DNA of 61,000 nucleotides from Cristatella mucedo (Eukaryota; Bryozoa; Phylactolaemata; Cristatellidae). Location: contig WPIO01000190.1 in assembly GCA_009760855.2 (NCBI GenBank), forward strand, positions 1 to 61,000, in the 5' to 3' direction. This document shows positions 10,110 through 20,485 of this stretch, piece by piece. Below the pieces are notes generated by a model. It searched no databases. It had not been told where the DNA came from and saw only the letters and a program-made list of their open reading frames with translations. Position numbers and translations under genes: made by a program. Each line of letters opens with the position of its first letter. The stretch's first letter is position 1.

Positions 10110-10295
10110 CAGCGGTTCTCAACCTGTGGGTCGCGACCCCTTTGGGGATTGAATGACCCTTTCACAGGGGTCGCCTAAGACCACCGGAAAGCAAGCATTT
10201 TCCACGGTCTGCACACAATAATTTTATGGTGGGGGTCGCCACAACATGAGGAACTATGTTAAAGGGTTAGGCATTAGGAAGGTTGAGAACCACTC
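10110..10295 (+). mobile_element. SPIN-like non-autonomous hAT transposon (MITE)
   Basis: The 5' end CAGCGGTTCTCAACCTGTGG and the 3' end GGTTGAGAACCACTC form terminal inverted repeats. The interior ('gggtcgcgacccctttgggg', 'cctttcacaggggtcgccta', 'gggggtcgccacaacatgag') is the known signature of SPIN (Space Invader) hAT MITEs. Flanks are GCCTAAAG (10102-10109) and GCCTAGAG (10296-10303), a 7/8 match to an 8-bp target-site duplication as expected for hAT. No transposase is present. SPIN elements are known from many tetrapods and a few invertebrates by horizontal transfer. Confidence 0.88.
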
Positions 10296-10339
10296 GCCTA
10301 GAGTGTACACACTTGACAGACTTTTCCATAACTCGACAA

Positions 10340-10418
10340 ACATAAAGCGCTTAGAAAGAGATTGATTTCTCTGAGGGCGCTTTATCATGTGTGTTATCAT
10401 TATTACTATTATTACTTC
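10340..10418 (+). mobile_element. LINE family 1, 3' tail only
   Basis: AAAGCGCTTAGAAAGAGATT ... TTCTCTGAGGGCGCTTTATC followed by a degenerate (ATT)n. It is a very short 5'-truncated copy, or a tail captured by a SINE. Confidence 0.8.
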
Positions 10419-11128
10419 GGTTCGCATGCCGCCGAACCACCGATTATCGCATAACCGGCTTGTGTGCGTTATAATTCGGTAAGCATACATCAATAAAATG
10501 TAGTTCTGCTTTTTTAATCTGGCTGGTCTAGCTTGCCGCATTTCAGCATGCAGTTGACAACGTTGCTCTGTGGAAGGGGACCGTGTCTAAAAGGTTATCT
10601 AAGGGCCGAATGCATGCCGCGCCCGCGGAATGGTGGGTCTGCAGGTCAAGGACGTGCTACGTCAGCTCGCTACCGGCGCCTGGCGCAGGTGTGCTTCGGT
10701 GCCTATCGGTCGCCAGCGACTCATTCTCTGCGTGCGCACGGCTGTGGGACAGCTAACTTCCGGTTCCTTCGCTTGCCCGTACCCTGCAATGGCTGGCGTA
10801 GCTGAAATAGCTGCTGGCTCGCTCATCTTTCTGTGCTGGCCTGCTGCGGCTTGATCTGCCGCGTCGTGTCCAACAGCCTTTGTCACAACCGTGCGACAAC
10901 GCGAGTCCTGCTACTGGGCTCACGTTTTGGAGTATGGGAGCGCTACGACGAAAAGCTCTGCGTTTCGTAGGTCGCAGGGTGGCTGCAGTACGCGCGACGC
11001 AAGTAGGGAAGGAAGTAAGCATGAGATATTACAGCGCCGGAATTTCATTTCAGCCAGCCATTGATAGTCGTAGAGATGTCAAGCGGCTCTAGCGGTTGCT
11101 ATCCGTATGAAGCGGATGCGATATACGC
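10419..11128. other. intergenic, nothing recognised
   Basis: GC-richer stretch with short frames on both strands. No domain recognised. Confidence 0.4.
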
Positions 11129-11240
11129 CAATAATAATAATAGTAATAATAATACACATGATAAAGCGCCCTCAAATAACTCAATCTCTTTCTAGGCGCT
11201 TTACATTCGCTGCAAAGGAAACGCGATCGAATCGTGAGTG
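11129..11240 (-). mobile_element. LINE family 1, 3' end
   Basis: Read on the - strand, an (ATT)n tail and the AAAGCGCC...GGGCGCTTT hairpin are followed upstream by the family 3' UTR ('ttcgctgcaaaggaaa' on the + strand). Confidence 0.8.
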
Positions 11241-11339
11241 ACTATAGCCAACCCCCCCCCCCCGGCATACCGTTCTCAAGTAGTTCCACGGCTATTATGC
11301 TTGTTTGCATTAGTGCTCGTTCTTTCTTTAGAGCATATG

Positions 11340-11408
11340 TAAAGTGCCTAGAAAGAGATTGTGTTCTCTGGGGCTTTATTCAAATGTAATAATTAAATAT
11401 TATTAGTT
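11340..11408 (+). mobile_element. LINE family 1, 3' tail, decayed
   Basis: GTAAAGTGCCTAGAAAGAGA then a shortened 3' arm (TTCTCTGGGGCTTTAT) and an AT-rich tail. Confidence 0.7.
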
Positions 11409-12169
11409 TTGTAGCTTAGGCATGTTTGCCCACTGCTTAGGCATCGATTCTCTTGCTTCCGGCTGCTGTCAGTCGACGCCATTTTTTGCAGCGAGTCAGT
11501 TGCACTCTGGGGCTCATGCTGCGTACGCGCTGCCCTCTCCAAAGGGAGCGCTCTGTCTCCCTTTAAGGATAGGGAAATGCTGTATCAAAGGACGGGGGGC
11601 GTCACTCTCTATCGCTGCCGCTTCGTGCTCTGCTCCCGTCGACGCACGCCGGCGTGCACGGAGGGAGACAGCTTCTACTAGTGCCCGGCTCCATCAGTGC
11701 ACGCGAGGCTCAGCGACACATGGCTCCGAACACTGGCGGCCGCGTCGGTCCTCCTCTGCGAACGCTGCGAGCACCGCTACGCACAGCTACGCGGCGCTGC
11801 TGCAAAGGACTCGCGTTCTCGAGAAGCTGCAGCGAGCTCTTAACGTCGTCGCCAATCGATCGCTTTTCGCGACGCGGCCCCTTACGTCCGTGTGCACTCA
11901 CTAGCACGGGCGCGCACGGACGCGTCTCTGCGCGCGCGTCTTTCAGCGGCCCCAGAAAGCCAGGAGCGCCAGAGTTTCTTGAGAAAGCTAGTTTTCCGTC
12001 GACGAAAGCTAGTTTTCATTCGCAATCTCAATTCGCCCTCGTGTCACGCACCAGCCCGCCCGCGAGCCCCAGCCTGAGGCATTCCGAATGGAGCGGGGTT
12101 CGATCAGCCGCCAGCGAAACCCCACAACGCTGCAAAGGCGGCGGCGCCAGCTAAACGTCAGCCACGTCA
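11409..12169. other. GC-rich intergenic region, nothing recognised
   Basis: Long overlapping frames (60-166 codons) exist on the + strand because stops are rare in this GC-rich sequence. Composition is low-complexity Arg/Ser/Ala and no domain is visible. Confidence 0.4.
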
Positions 12170-12600
12170 CGCGGATGGCTAGTAACCGATATTCGCCATT
12201 TCGCGACAGTCTACGGCCAAGGCCACCTAAAAGCCGGCGCCGTGAGATATGCGGGCAGTTGCGATTCCGGATTCGGCATTGGCATTGGAGGCGATCTGAG
12301 CTCTAAGTAATTAATGACCTCTGTTGAACGGCGGTTACCGTCCGCTGCTGTCTGATAGACTTGTCTACATAACGGGTACGGACTTGACGTGTTAAGGTGT
12401 AAGCGCATATCGTTGCTGCCGCGTTCCTGCTACTGCCGGAATATCTGCGTGCATTTGTGCAGCACGCACTGGTAACTTGCAACGCCACGAGGTTCCGGCG
12501 TCACCGGTATCTATCTCGCGTTGGGTGAGACTAGTCTCGCTACGAGCGCTGTGTTTGTGGCCTAATTCTTTACTGGCGTGGAAGTCGAACAACACCTTTG
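12170..12600 (+). repeat. dispersed TATA-containing repeat R3 (LTR-like), copy 1
   Basis: Shares ordered blocks with 14880-15310, 25730-26090 and 29690-30240: 'gacagtctac', a TATA-like CACCTAAAAGCCGGC position, 'taccgtccgctgctgtc', 'gctgccgcgttcctgctact' and 'aggttccggcgtcac'. All four copies lie on the + strand. Conserved order and a TATA-like site suggest a retrotransposon LTR or promoter unit, but I could not define termini. Confidence 0.5.
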
Positions 12601-12706
12601 CAAAATTTGGTGTCAGCAGTATTGGTTCGTTGCTGAGGACCTTTAGCTGTCGTCTCATGCTAATCTCGTAGCTCGTGTCTCTGTTAGTGAACGCTTAATC
12701 TGAAAG

Positions 12707-13309
12707 ATGGGTTTCTGTATGCGCGTCTTCGAGCTACTGACGAAAGGTACCGAGTCATTGAATACTGAAGTAAGTGCCTGCTACGTCAAACTTATGAATT
12801 CACAAAAATCAACTAATAAATCTTTGCAAATATTGATGTCGTGCTTAACCGCAATTAAGCAAATTGACGAAGAGCATTTGTATCTCCTTACGCAAATAAT
12901 GGGTATATGCTCAGGCCACAGATGTCTTGAGGCAGTTCAGACGGCCGAGCAGATTATAGCAGAGTTTAAACGCAATAGTCTGGAGAGTATGGATACCCTG
13001 AAAACAGAGGTACGTCAACGTCTAAAGCAGCAGTCGGAAATATAAACTGAGAGAAATGCTAAGACGAGTAAAAGGCTGGATATTGAATGCGCTAACGACG
13101 GCAGCAGGCTTGAACTTATCACTAATAATCAAAAACATAGTGAAAACGATAAGGTGACCAATTTAGCACGTTTGAAGGCCAGAGATGAAGCTTCGTATGT
13201 TGAAATCTGGGAGCCGGAGATTACCATTATACGCGAGAGCACAGAAATGGCTGCTGATAGCGTCCATGTGTCTGGTACCTTAGCTTCAACTGACGATTTG
13301 AGATGCTAA
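12707..13309 (+). pseudogene. unknown 200-codon frame, one internal stop; possible retroelement ORF1/gag
   Basis: ATG at 12707 opens a frame of 112 codons to a TAA at 13043-13045. The same frame then stays open to TAA at 13307-13309. The predicted protein is rich in Glu, Lys, Leu and Ser, with heptad-like spacing that suggests coiled coil around codons 30-110 (for example QTAEQIIAEF and LKTEVRQRL). I recognise no family. It begins about 100 bp after repeat R3, which has a TATA-like box, so it may be the first ORF of the element that R3 belongs to. The single stop may mark decay. A second frame opens at an overlapping ATG (13303) and runs into a (CT)n tract. Confidence 0.4.
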
Positions 13310-13452
13310 TTGGTCGTGTTCCCGAGCCTGTTATTGCAACTGTGGAACCTCTGACTTTTGAATTGTTACTTGCTTCAAAACTGTTACAGTGCGAGCTGTT
13401 GATGTTACGGACTGCTGCTCTGACGCTGGACGAGCTTCTCTCACACTTTCTT

Positions 13453-13455
<3 letters not shown>

Positions 13456-13495
<40 letters not shown>

Positions 13496-13515
13496 CTCTC
13501 TCTCTCACTCTCTCT
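13456..13515. repeat. (CT)n microsatellite
   Basis: Imperfect CT repeat broken by short TTTCTCC interruptions. Confidence 0.95.
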
Positions 13516-13704
13516 GACTGCAAGCCTGCTACTGATGATGTCTTCTCTACTGGAAACGTGGCTTTAGCCAAGCCTTGCTATATGACAGAGGAGAAACTGT
13601 ACAGCTCTGGCTCGGTGCAGTATAACGACAATGCCCGCATGTCGAATGGCGCGGCTGCACGATGATGGAGATGACTACCGGTCTCCGAGGCAAGCTCTAC
13701 ATTT

Positions 13705-13872
13705 TCATAGCCCTAAACCCTAAACCCCTAACCATTTTAATCATTTTGTTTGTTTTCCAAGCATGATTTTACTTACCATTCAATTGCATGTCCCTTTGCC
13801 GCAAATGTAAAGCGCCTAGAAAGAGATTAATTTCTCTGAGGGCGCTTTATTAAGTGCATTATTATTATTATA
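13705..13872 (+). mobile_element. LINE family 1, 3' UTR and tail
   Basis: Starts in the 3' UTR block 'cccctaaccattttaatcat' and continues through 'ttacttaccattcaattgca' to the hairpin AAAGCGCCTAGAAAGAGATT and (ATT)n. Upstream coding sequence is absent. Confidence 0.85.
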
Positions 13873-14399
13873 CTATAGCCACTACTTTTCGCACGTTTTA
13901 CTACTCATGGAAACTCAATCACTTGCCTATCATAATACCTGCGGAAATTCTTCTGAGATAATGCCATGACTTTTTCAACCAAGTGAATTCGATGCTGTGA
14001 TTTTCAAATACGTGAGTATCGATCAACGTCGAGAGGTTATGGCCGTGCTATACGGTTGCTGAATCCACCCGTCATAAAAGCAAACGCTTTCGGACTTCTC
14101 GTTCCGATTTGCTGTAACTTAACTGTTCACTGCGTTTCGAAAGTCTGCCAGTGGGTGTACGCTTTTAAGAGATGTCGGGCACTGGACGTTGCATATCGTA
14201 CCCTACAGACTGTCTAACTGAACTAAAGATAGACAAAACGGGATTGCTGAGGTAATGCAAGACCTGAGCATGATAAGACGAATTTACAATTGCTCGTGCA
14301 ACTTTGCATGCAGGTTTCCTCCCTCCTGTGTTTTGTATGCTAATTTTGCCTAGTATGCGATCATTTTCAGCTATCTAATAAAATAGCACTACGGTTAAA
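13873..14399. other. intergenic, nothing recognised
   Basis: AT-richer sequence without a supportable gene or repeat. Confidence 0.4.
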
Positions 14400-14582
14400 G
14401 GTGAGCCATGATGGCACACTAGGTAAGGCGGTTACTTTTTACGACCACGCCACCAAGGTCGTGGGTTCAAATCCTGCGGTGGGCGATCCTGTATTGCCGC
14501 TGCAAGCGGCGGTGATGGCCGTAGAAGCTCTTTTGTCGCTATACAAAAGATGCTGTTCAATCAGCTAATATTGTTTATGAAG
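14400..14582 (+). mobile_element. tRNA-derived SINE, subfamily A
   Basis: A-box-like TAGGTAAGGCGGTTAC, B box AGGTCGTGGGTTCAAATCC (about 14457-14475), body 'ctgcaagcggcggtgatggc', 'aagctctt' and end 'caatcagctaatatt'. Closest relative here is the copy at 4.68 kb. Confidence 0.7.
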
Positions 14583-14879
14583 ATGCTCGTCTGACTCCAT
14601 CTTAGTGAAGTGACGACCTGAACGTATGAAAAAGCCAAAGGTTCTGGAGACCCTTTGATGTTCAGCTCGTTTGCGAGACGGTTTTGGCGGGGAAAAAATT
14701 CAAGACACCACAGCAACAGCTTAGAAGAAGACGTCCCGAAAACCCTCAATAGCAATTTGCGTTATAGCCAGCCGAAGTGGCGAAGCCGCACGTTGACACA
14801 TGCCATGGTTGGTTGTTAGGTATTTTACTAGCGGCCGAGGGCGGCCTTTCTTTAATGAAGAGGCAGCGAAGCGGTGCTT

Positions 14880-15310
14880 CTAGCTACACCAGCCAGATTA
14901 TGGCTGACAGTCGTTGTTAGCAATTTTTCGAATATGCGATAGTCTACAGCTGAGGCCGTATACAAGCCGCCGCCGTAGGATAGCCATGCAATTGTGATTC
15001 CGGACTCGGGCATTGAGCTGATTTGAGTTCCAGGCCACAGAGCCGCAGGTGTACGTCATTGTCGCTCTTGTACGTCTGCGACCATTCGCTGTTGTCAAAT
15101 AGACTCATAAAAATTATGTATGCTGACTAATATTGATACGATAACGTAGGGCGCTCCCAGCGGCTGCCGTGTTCTTGCTACAGTCGGTATACCTGCTTCC
15201 ATCGTTGCAGCACCTACAAGTAGCTAACCCTGCTAAAAGGTCCAGGCTCCACCGGTATTCGTTTCGCATGCGCTGAGACTAGCAACGTTATGGGCGCTGT
15301 CCCAATGTGG
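14880..15310 (+). repeat. dispersed TATA-containing repeat R3, copy 2
   Basis: Blocks in order: 'ccagattatggctgacagt', 'atgcgatagtctac', a TATA-like GCCGTATACAAGCCGCCGC, 'attcgctgttgtcaaataga', 'ggctgccgtgttcttgctac', 'tccaccggtattcgtttcgc'. These match the other R3 copies in the same orientation. Non-coding. Confidence 0.55.
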
Positions 15311-16023
15311 AAGTTCCAACGTGTCCCAAAGTGGAAGCCACACACTACCTTTGTAGCTCGCCCCCCCCCCCCGGCAGGCGCATCCGGCCAGACGGCTGCA
15401 ACGGCACAATGGCGAGGTAAAGGTTCGGTTCCTTCTGGGCTAAACGATACGCCCCCTTGCATGACCAAACGCCTTCCCAATCTCAGCTGCAGCCGGGCTT
15501 CTTCTTATCTGGCCGTCTCCAGTCAGCCACTAACGGACATGCCCCGGGCGGCAGCTTTCGCCGCCAGCTTCCGGTGGCGTGACCGTATGCACGTGCTCCT
15601 CATTAGACCACTCATCTCTCGCGGGACCAAGCCCGGTTCGTGCAAGGCCACCCGGGTATGTCGCCGAGCGAGAGGCGTGCTCTCCACGGAGGACGAGATG
15701 AAGGAAAGGTAATGAAAATGCGGCAATCGACCCGTTAGACGGTAGTCGCAGCTCACCCTGCTCGAAGTGAAATACCGCTCCAGGTGTAGGTGTAAAGGGC
15801 GGGGGGGGGGTGGCTGGGTGGCTGGGCAGCTCCCTCGCATTCTACCTGTAGACCCCAAGTCGGCATCACAGCGAGCCTTCGCACTGCCTCGCCATGCTGC
15901 GTCCGCTCTTCCGTGCTTCGGCGGCTTCAGTGCTGGCTTTCCCTCCCACTTGCGCCTGGATCTTCAACTCGATGACGAGGCAGGCCGCCGCCAGATCTCT
16001 TAGCTCGGCCGTCTCTTGCGGAT
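15311..16023. other. intergenic, nothing recognised
   Basis: Contains a poly-C tract (15361-15372) and a poly-G tract (about 15799-15809). Frames of 80-140 codons overlap on both strands without a domain. Confidence 0.4.
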
Positions 16024-16236
16024 GATCTACTCTGGACGGATCTACTCCGGACGGATCTACTCCGGACGGAGCTACTCCGGACGGAGCTACTCCGGACGGA
16101 GCTACTCCGGACGGAGCTACTCCGGACGGAGCTACTCCGGACGGAGCTACTCCGGACGGAGCTACTCCGGACGGAGCTACTCCAGACGGAGCTACTCCGG
16201 ACGGAGCTACTCCGGACGGAGCTACTCCGGACGGAA
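16024..16236. repeat. 15-bp minisatellite, about 14 units
   Basis: The unit is GGAGCTACTCCGGAC, with the first units carrying GGATCT instead of GGAGCT and one TCCAGAC variant. The unit length is a multiple of three, so all six frames stay open through the array. The peptide repeats this produces are not evidence for a gene. There are no spacers, so it is not a CRISPR. Confidence 0.95.
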
Positions 16237-16524
16237 CGCTGAGCATGCCGGGCGGTTGCAATCAGTCCACCCAGCTCCACTCTTACAACCGCCCTAGTGG
16301 TCTCGAATAAGGCGGCGCCCGCTCCCGAATCTGACAGCACCCCTGCACATCCTGAACTGAGTCATCTAGTGCAATGTCCTTTTCAAACAGGACAACCCCC
16401 CCCCCCGCTGGGTGTCCTGGCCGTAACTAGCAAATAGGTTTCATCGCGACTCAGCTTTGAAAGGTTTGCTTCCGTTCGAGTTCAAATGCCAGCAGTACAG
16501 GGTACAAGCAAGCCGAGTGCATAT

Positions 16525-17503
16525 AATAATAATAATAATAATGCACTTGATAAAGCGCCTTCAGAGAACTCAATCTCTCTCTAGGCGCTTTACATTTGTT
16601 GCAAAGGGAAATGCAATTGAATGGTGAGTAATATCATGCTTGACAAACAAACAAAATGAATAACATGATTAGGGGTGGCATGCACGGGGTCAGCATGCAA
16701 ATGTGGTTAGTGGCAGCATGCTCAGTGTCAGAATGCATAAACACACGAAGAACGAATCACAGGGACCCACTAAATGCTGTCCTAAATAGGTGTGTTTTTA
16801 AGTTCTTTTTAAATGTGGTCAAGTCATGGGATGTTCTGACGCAGGTCGGGAGGGAGTTCCTGGCTTTGGGAGCATACGAACTAAATGCACGGTCTCCAAA
16901 GGATTTAACGAGGTATTTGTAGACTTTTGGATTCCGAAAAGCGTGTGGTACGATGCTTGGCCTGGTGGGGGAGTAGATCTTAGAGATAGGCAGGAACCAA
17001 AGAATGAAGTGACCTAAAAGTGAGCGACAAAATCTAGAAGTCAATCCGTTGCTTGACTGGGAGCCAGTGCAGGTCGGCGAGAAGTGGTGTAATGTGACAC
17101 ATTTGGGGGAGCATGCTGAGCGGTTCGAGACAATGCTAGGAATACCAAACGAGAGCGTACTCAGCTCGCTGTTCCCGCCCAACGAGCGGCGTCTGACCTG
17201 GTGGTTCCGGCCACCGCGGCGGCTACTGGGTGCTTTTCTTTTGTTAATGCATAGTTCATGAATCTTAGCAACGACATTAATATCTAGGAATGCATTTGAT
17301 CTACGATGACGAAGCGATAACAGCTGCTGACGATCATAACTAACATGCGAGTTAGTAGCCGCCGGCGTAACTAAGGCAGCCACCGGCGTGGGAGACCCAG
17401 CAGCCCGAAGCATTAAGCGTTTAGATATCCATAGGCACGTAATTTCTTACGCGCTACGGTCAAGTAACAATCAGAATAACTTTAAACAGGTCTTAGCTGT
17501 ATC
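16525..17503 (-). mobile_element. LINE family 1, internally deleted copy
   Basis: Read on the - strand, sequence from 17,503 to about 17,107 matches the 5' coding region of the LINE at 19,513-19,125 (same family, nearly identical). It then jumps directly to the C-terminal reverse-transcriptase segment (about 17,100-16,757), the 3' UTR, hairpin and (ATT)n tail at 16,525. Endonuclease and polymerase domains are missing. One 218-codon frame (17413-16757) runs across the junction. Confidence 0.85.
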
Positions 17504-17625
17504 GTTTCCGAATACGATGTTCTCCAGAACTTCGGTTTTCGGAAGAATTCTACAAGGAACACGAACACGCGTTAGAGCGCTTTATGTCAGGAGGCGAGAA
17601 TTTTATATCAGGAGGCGAGACGTTT

Positions 17626-19513
17626 TCTTGGTCTAGTGTTGCTTTCATGAGTAGTGGATTGACTACAGCTTCTTTGAAAGGTGTTGGGACATTTCCTGAG
17701 GCTACTGACATGGTTTCTGATGATAATAATGCATGGCAGTAGCAGATCAATGCAACGTAGGAGCAGGACAGTGGGAATAGGGTCAAGAGGACTTGTTGTC
17801 TTCTTTGATTGGGATACGAACTTCAAGACTAGATCACTAGTGACCTGCTTAAATGTAGACATTGAGGTGCAGCCAGGAATCGGGGAACAGCATTCTAGTG
17901 GGGATGTTGTCATCGCAGGGATGGATTCTCTGATCTTGTCTATCTTCTGCACACAGAATCGAGAGAAGCGATCGGCTAGATCATCACATGGATCATAAGG
18001 TAAGGAGATAATCTGGGAGCGTTTGAGGAGATGGTTGATCGTTGACATCAGCATTTTTGGATTGTGCATCTGTGATTCAACAATGCTTTTATAGAAGCTA
18101 GACTTGGCCTTTGCATGGATCGATTGGTACGACCTACAGTAGTCTTAGTAGTAGGCTAGTAGGCTAGTTAGCTTAATAGTAGGCTAGTTTAATGTCTGTG
18201 GTAAACCATAGGCCGTCCGGCCGGGGCGCACAGTGCGCTTTGTCAGAGGTGCAAACTCGTCGAGCGTGTCAGCTAGTGTCGTGTTGTAGCTATCTACCAA
18301 TGATGACAGATCGGAGGGAGGACTGAGCAGCACAGGTGAAGCAGATATTCTCGCACGGACAGCATCGATCTAAAGGGTCTTGAGGTTTCGCGATTCACAG
18401 GTTATTTTAGAAGAGGAGGTGGGCACACACTGTAGATTGATGAGATCTGCATGTGGTCAGATAAACAGGATTATTTGGTAATAATTGGTGATAACAAAGT
18501 GGTTGTATGAGAAAATTTGGTCGAGTGTGTGACCCTTGGTGTGAGTAGGGCCATGCACATGAGCCACAAGAGACAATGAGTCAGTCAATGCACACAATTT
18601 GGTGCTGAAAGCGTCAGATAAGTTATCAAGGTGAACGCTGAAATCACACATAACGAGGAAGGATCGATTTCGTGCACACAGAATCGAAATGAGATCAGAG
18701 AAATCTGAGATAAAGGAGGATTTGGTACCTGGTGGGCGATAGACTACTGCCACTATCAGTTGCTTCTTTTCGGATGAGACCAAGACGATTGATTCAAAAG
18801 ACTGCTTCGAAGGTACTGCAAATGGCTTGAAGTTGAATTTCGAGCGCACGATAACAGCAACTCCACCTCCAGTTTTTATTGATCTAGGGGTGCGAAAGAA
18901 CGAGAAACCAGATGGGGTTTCGTCTTTAATTGTCGGGCAGTTTATTGATTTTAGCCAAGTTTCAGTTAGGGCGAGCAGGTCGATACCATTTTTAGAATTA
19001 AGGTCCCTTATTACCAGAGGTTTATTGCGCATTGAGCGAGGATTCCAAAGGCAAGCGTTCAGTCTGGCCGACGGAGTTACAACAGGCCTGATGACCACTA
19101 AGTTAGAGAGATTTACAGCGACGCATGTGGACGAGCGTGCTGAGCGGTTCGAGACAATGCTAGGAATACCAAGCGAACGCGTACTCAGTTCGCTGTCCCC
19201 GCCCAACGAGCGGCGTCTGACCTGGCGGTTCCGGCCACCGCGGCGGTTGCTGGGTGCTTTTCTTTTGTTAATGCATAGTTCATGAATCTTAGCAACAACA
19301 TTAATATCTAGGAATGCATTTGATCTACGATGACGAAGCGATAACAGCTGCTGACGATCATAACTAACATGCGAGTTAGTAGCCGCCGGCGTAGCTAAGG
19401 CAGCCACCGGCGTGGGAGACCCAGCAGCCCGAAGCGATAAGCGTTTAGATATCCATAGGCACGTAATTTATTGTGCGCTACGGTCAAGTAACAATCAGAA
19501 TAACTTTAAACAG
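17626..19513 (-). mobile_element. LINE family 1, 5' half with APE endonuclease
   Basis: The frame at 19407-18457 holds an N-terminal basic region and an APE-type endonuclease: 'NACLWNPRSM' (N-terminal Asn strand), 'LLALTETWL' (metal-binding Glu), 'VVYRPPGT', 'SFLVMCDFSVHLD' (normally GDF-N, so mutated) and 'HTLDQIFS'. Sequence continues through a linker to the frame at 18069-17608, which has the pre-RT block 'SPLDPIPTVLLLRC'. The copy then ends near 17,626 before the polymerase palm, so it is truncated at the 3' side. Frameshifts separate the pieces. It encodes the target-nicking half of the retrotransposon machinery but is not functional. Confidence 0.85.
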
Positions 19514-19639
19514 ATGGGATTACAGATTACAGATTATCTGAGATCAAGACAACAGATCATATGAAATGACAGATCATATGAGTTGTAGGCTAACATAGGC
19601 AGCAAGTAGTATGCAGTCAAGTCTGCCTTCTTTCAGCTG

Positions 19640-20338
19640 CATAACACTGCTAAAATTTGGGCTTGTTTAGACGCAGATACCACATCAAAACTGGTCCACG
19701 CATTTGTCACATCCGTCTCGAGTTCTGTAACTCAATGCTTACTGGTCTATCTGCCTGTGCAGTCAGGCGCTTACAGTTGGTCCAAAAGCCTGTAGGCTTG
19801 TTGGTTGTGAGCATCGCAGTTGCCACATCACACCACTTTTCGTCGAACTGTAATGGCTCCCAGTTATGCAGCGCATCGACTTCTGGGTTCTGACACTCAC
19901 TTTTTAGGTCCCTTCTGTCTTTGGCTCCAGCCTACTTATCGGAACTACTCCCCCACCATGCCGAGAACCGTACAATCAGCTGCTCTGACTCGAGTCACTG
20001 AGCCATACCACGTACGAACCTCAAGATCTTTAGAGACCGTGATTTTACCTCGAATGCTCACGAAGCCTGGAACTCTCCTCCGACTGACGTCACGACATCC
20101 CCTCACTTGATGACATTTAAAAAGAAGCTTAAACGCACACCGGTTTATTACAGCATTTAATCTTTGTCTGAGTCTTTGAGATTCGTCCTTCGTGCACAAG
20201 TGCCTGCTTACGCTTTGCCTGCTGCTTGCGGATGTTGCCACCACTCGTTGGGTAATGCTTTCTGTACAGCCTCTGAAAGTTCGTAGAAAAAGATCCAGTT
20301 CTGTGAGGGTGCTATACAAAGGTATCATTATTGTTATC
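19640..20338 (+). mobile_element. LINE family 1, 5'-truncated decayed copy
   Basis: Starts at 'gctgcataacactgctaaaa', runs through the RT C-terminal region with many frameshifts, and ends in a degraded hairpin ('aaaaagatccagttctgtga') and (ATT)-like tail at 20,338. It lies only about 150 bp upstream of amine oxidase B. Confidence 0.75.
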
Positions 20339-20485
20339 AAGTAGTAGTAGTAGTAGCAGTAGAGGTAAAACAGTGACTGCATACAAAACAGTTCGGCACG
20401 CAAGCGCAAAAAATACGATTCCGTGATCAGGCCCGCCCTTTTCCCACTGAACACACCACGACGGCAGTAGGCCGCACTCGGTAGC

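Noticed and set aside
11422-12154. Overlapping 160-166 codon + strand frames
   Set aside because: GC-rich DNA with few stops, low-complexity composition and no domain.
13708-13731. Telomere-like CCCTAAACCCTAAACCCCTAA
   Set aside because: Only about three imperfect units, embedded in the LINE 3' UTR where the family consensus already has CCCCTAACCAT.
4675-14582. tRNA genes at 4.7, 9.07 and 14.46 kb
   Set aside because: B boxes are good but the rest does not form a cloverleaf, and the copies share a SINE body and tail.
16016-16340. Repeat-peptide frames on both strands
   Set aside because: The 15-bp unit keeps every frame open; no start context or domain supports a gene.
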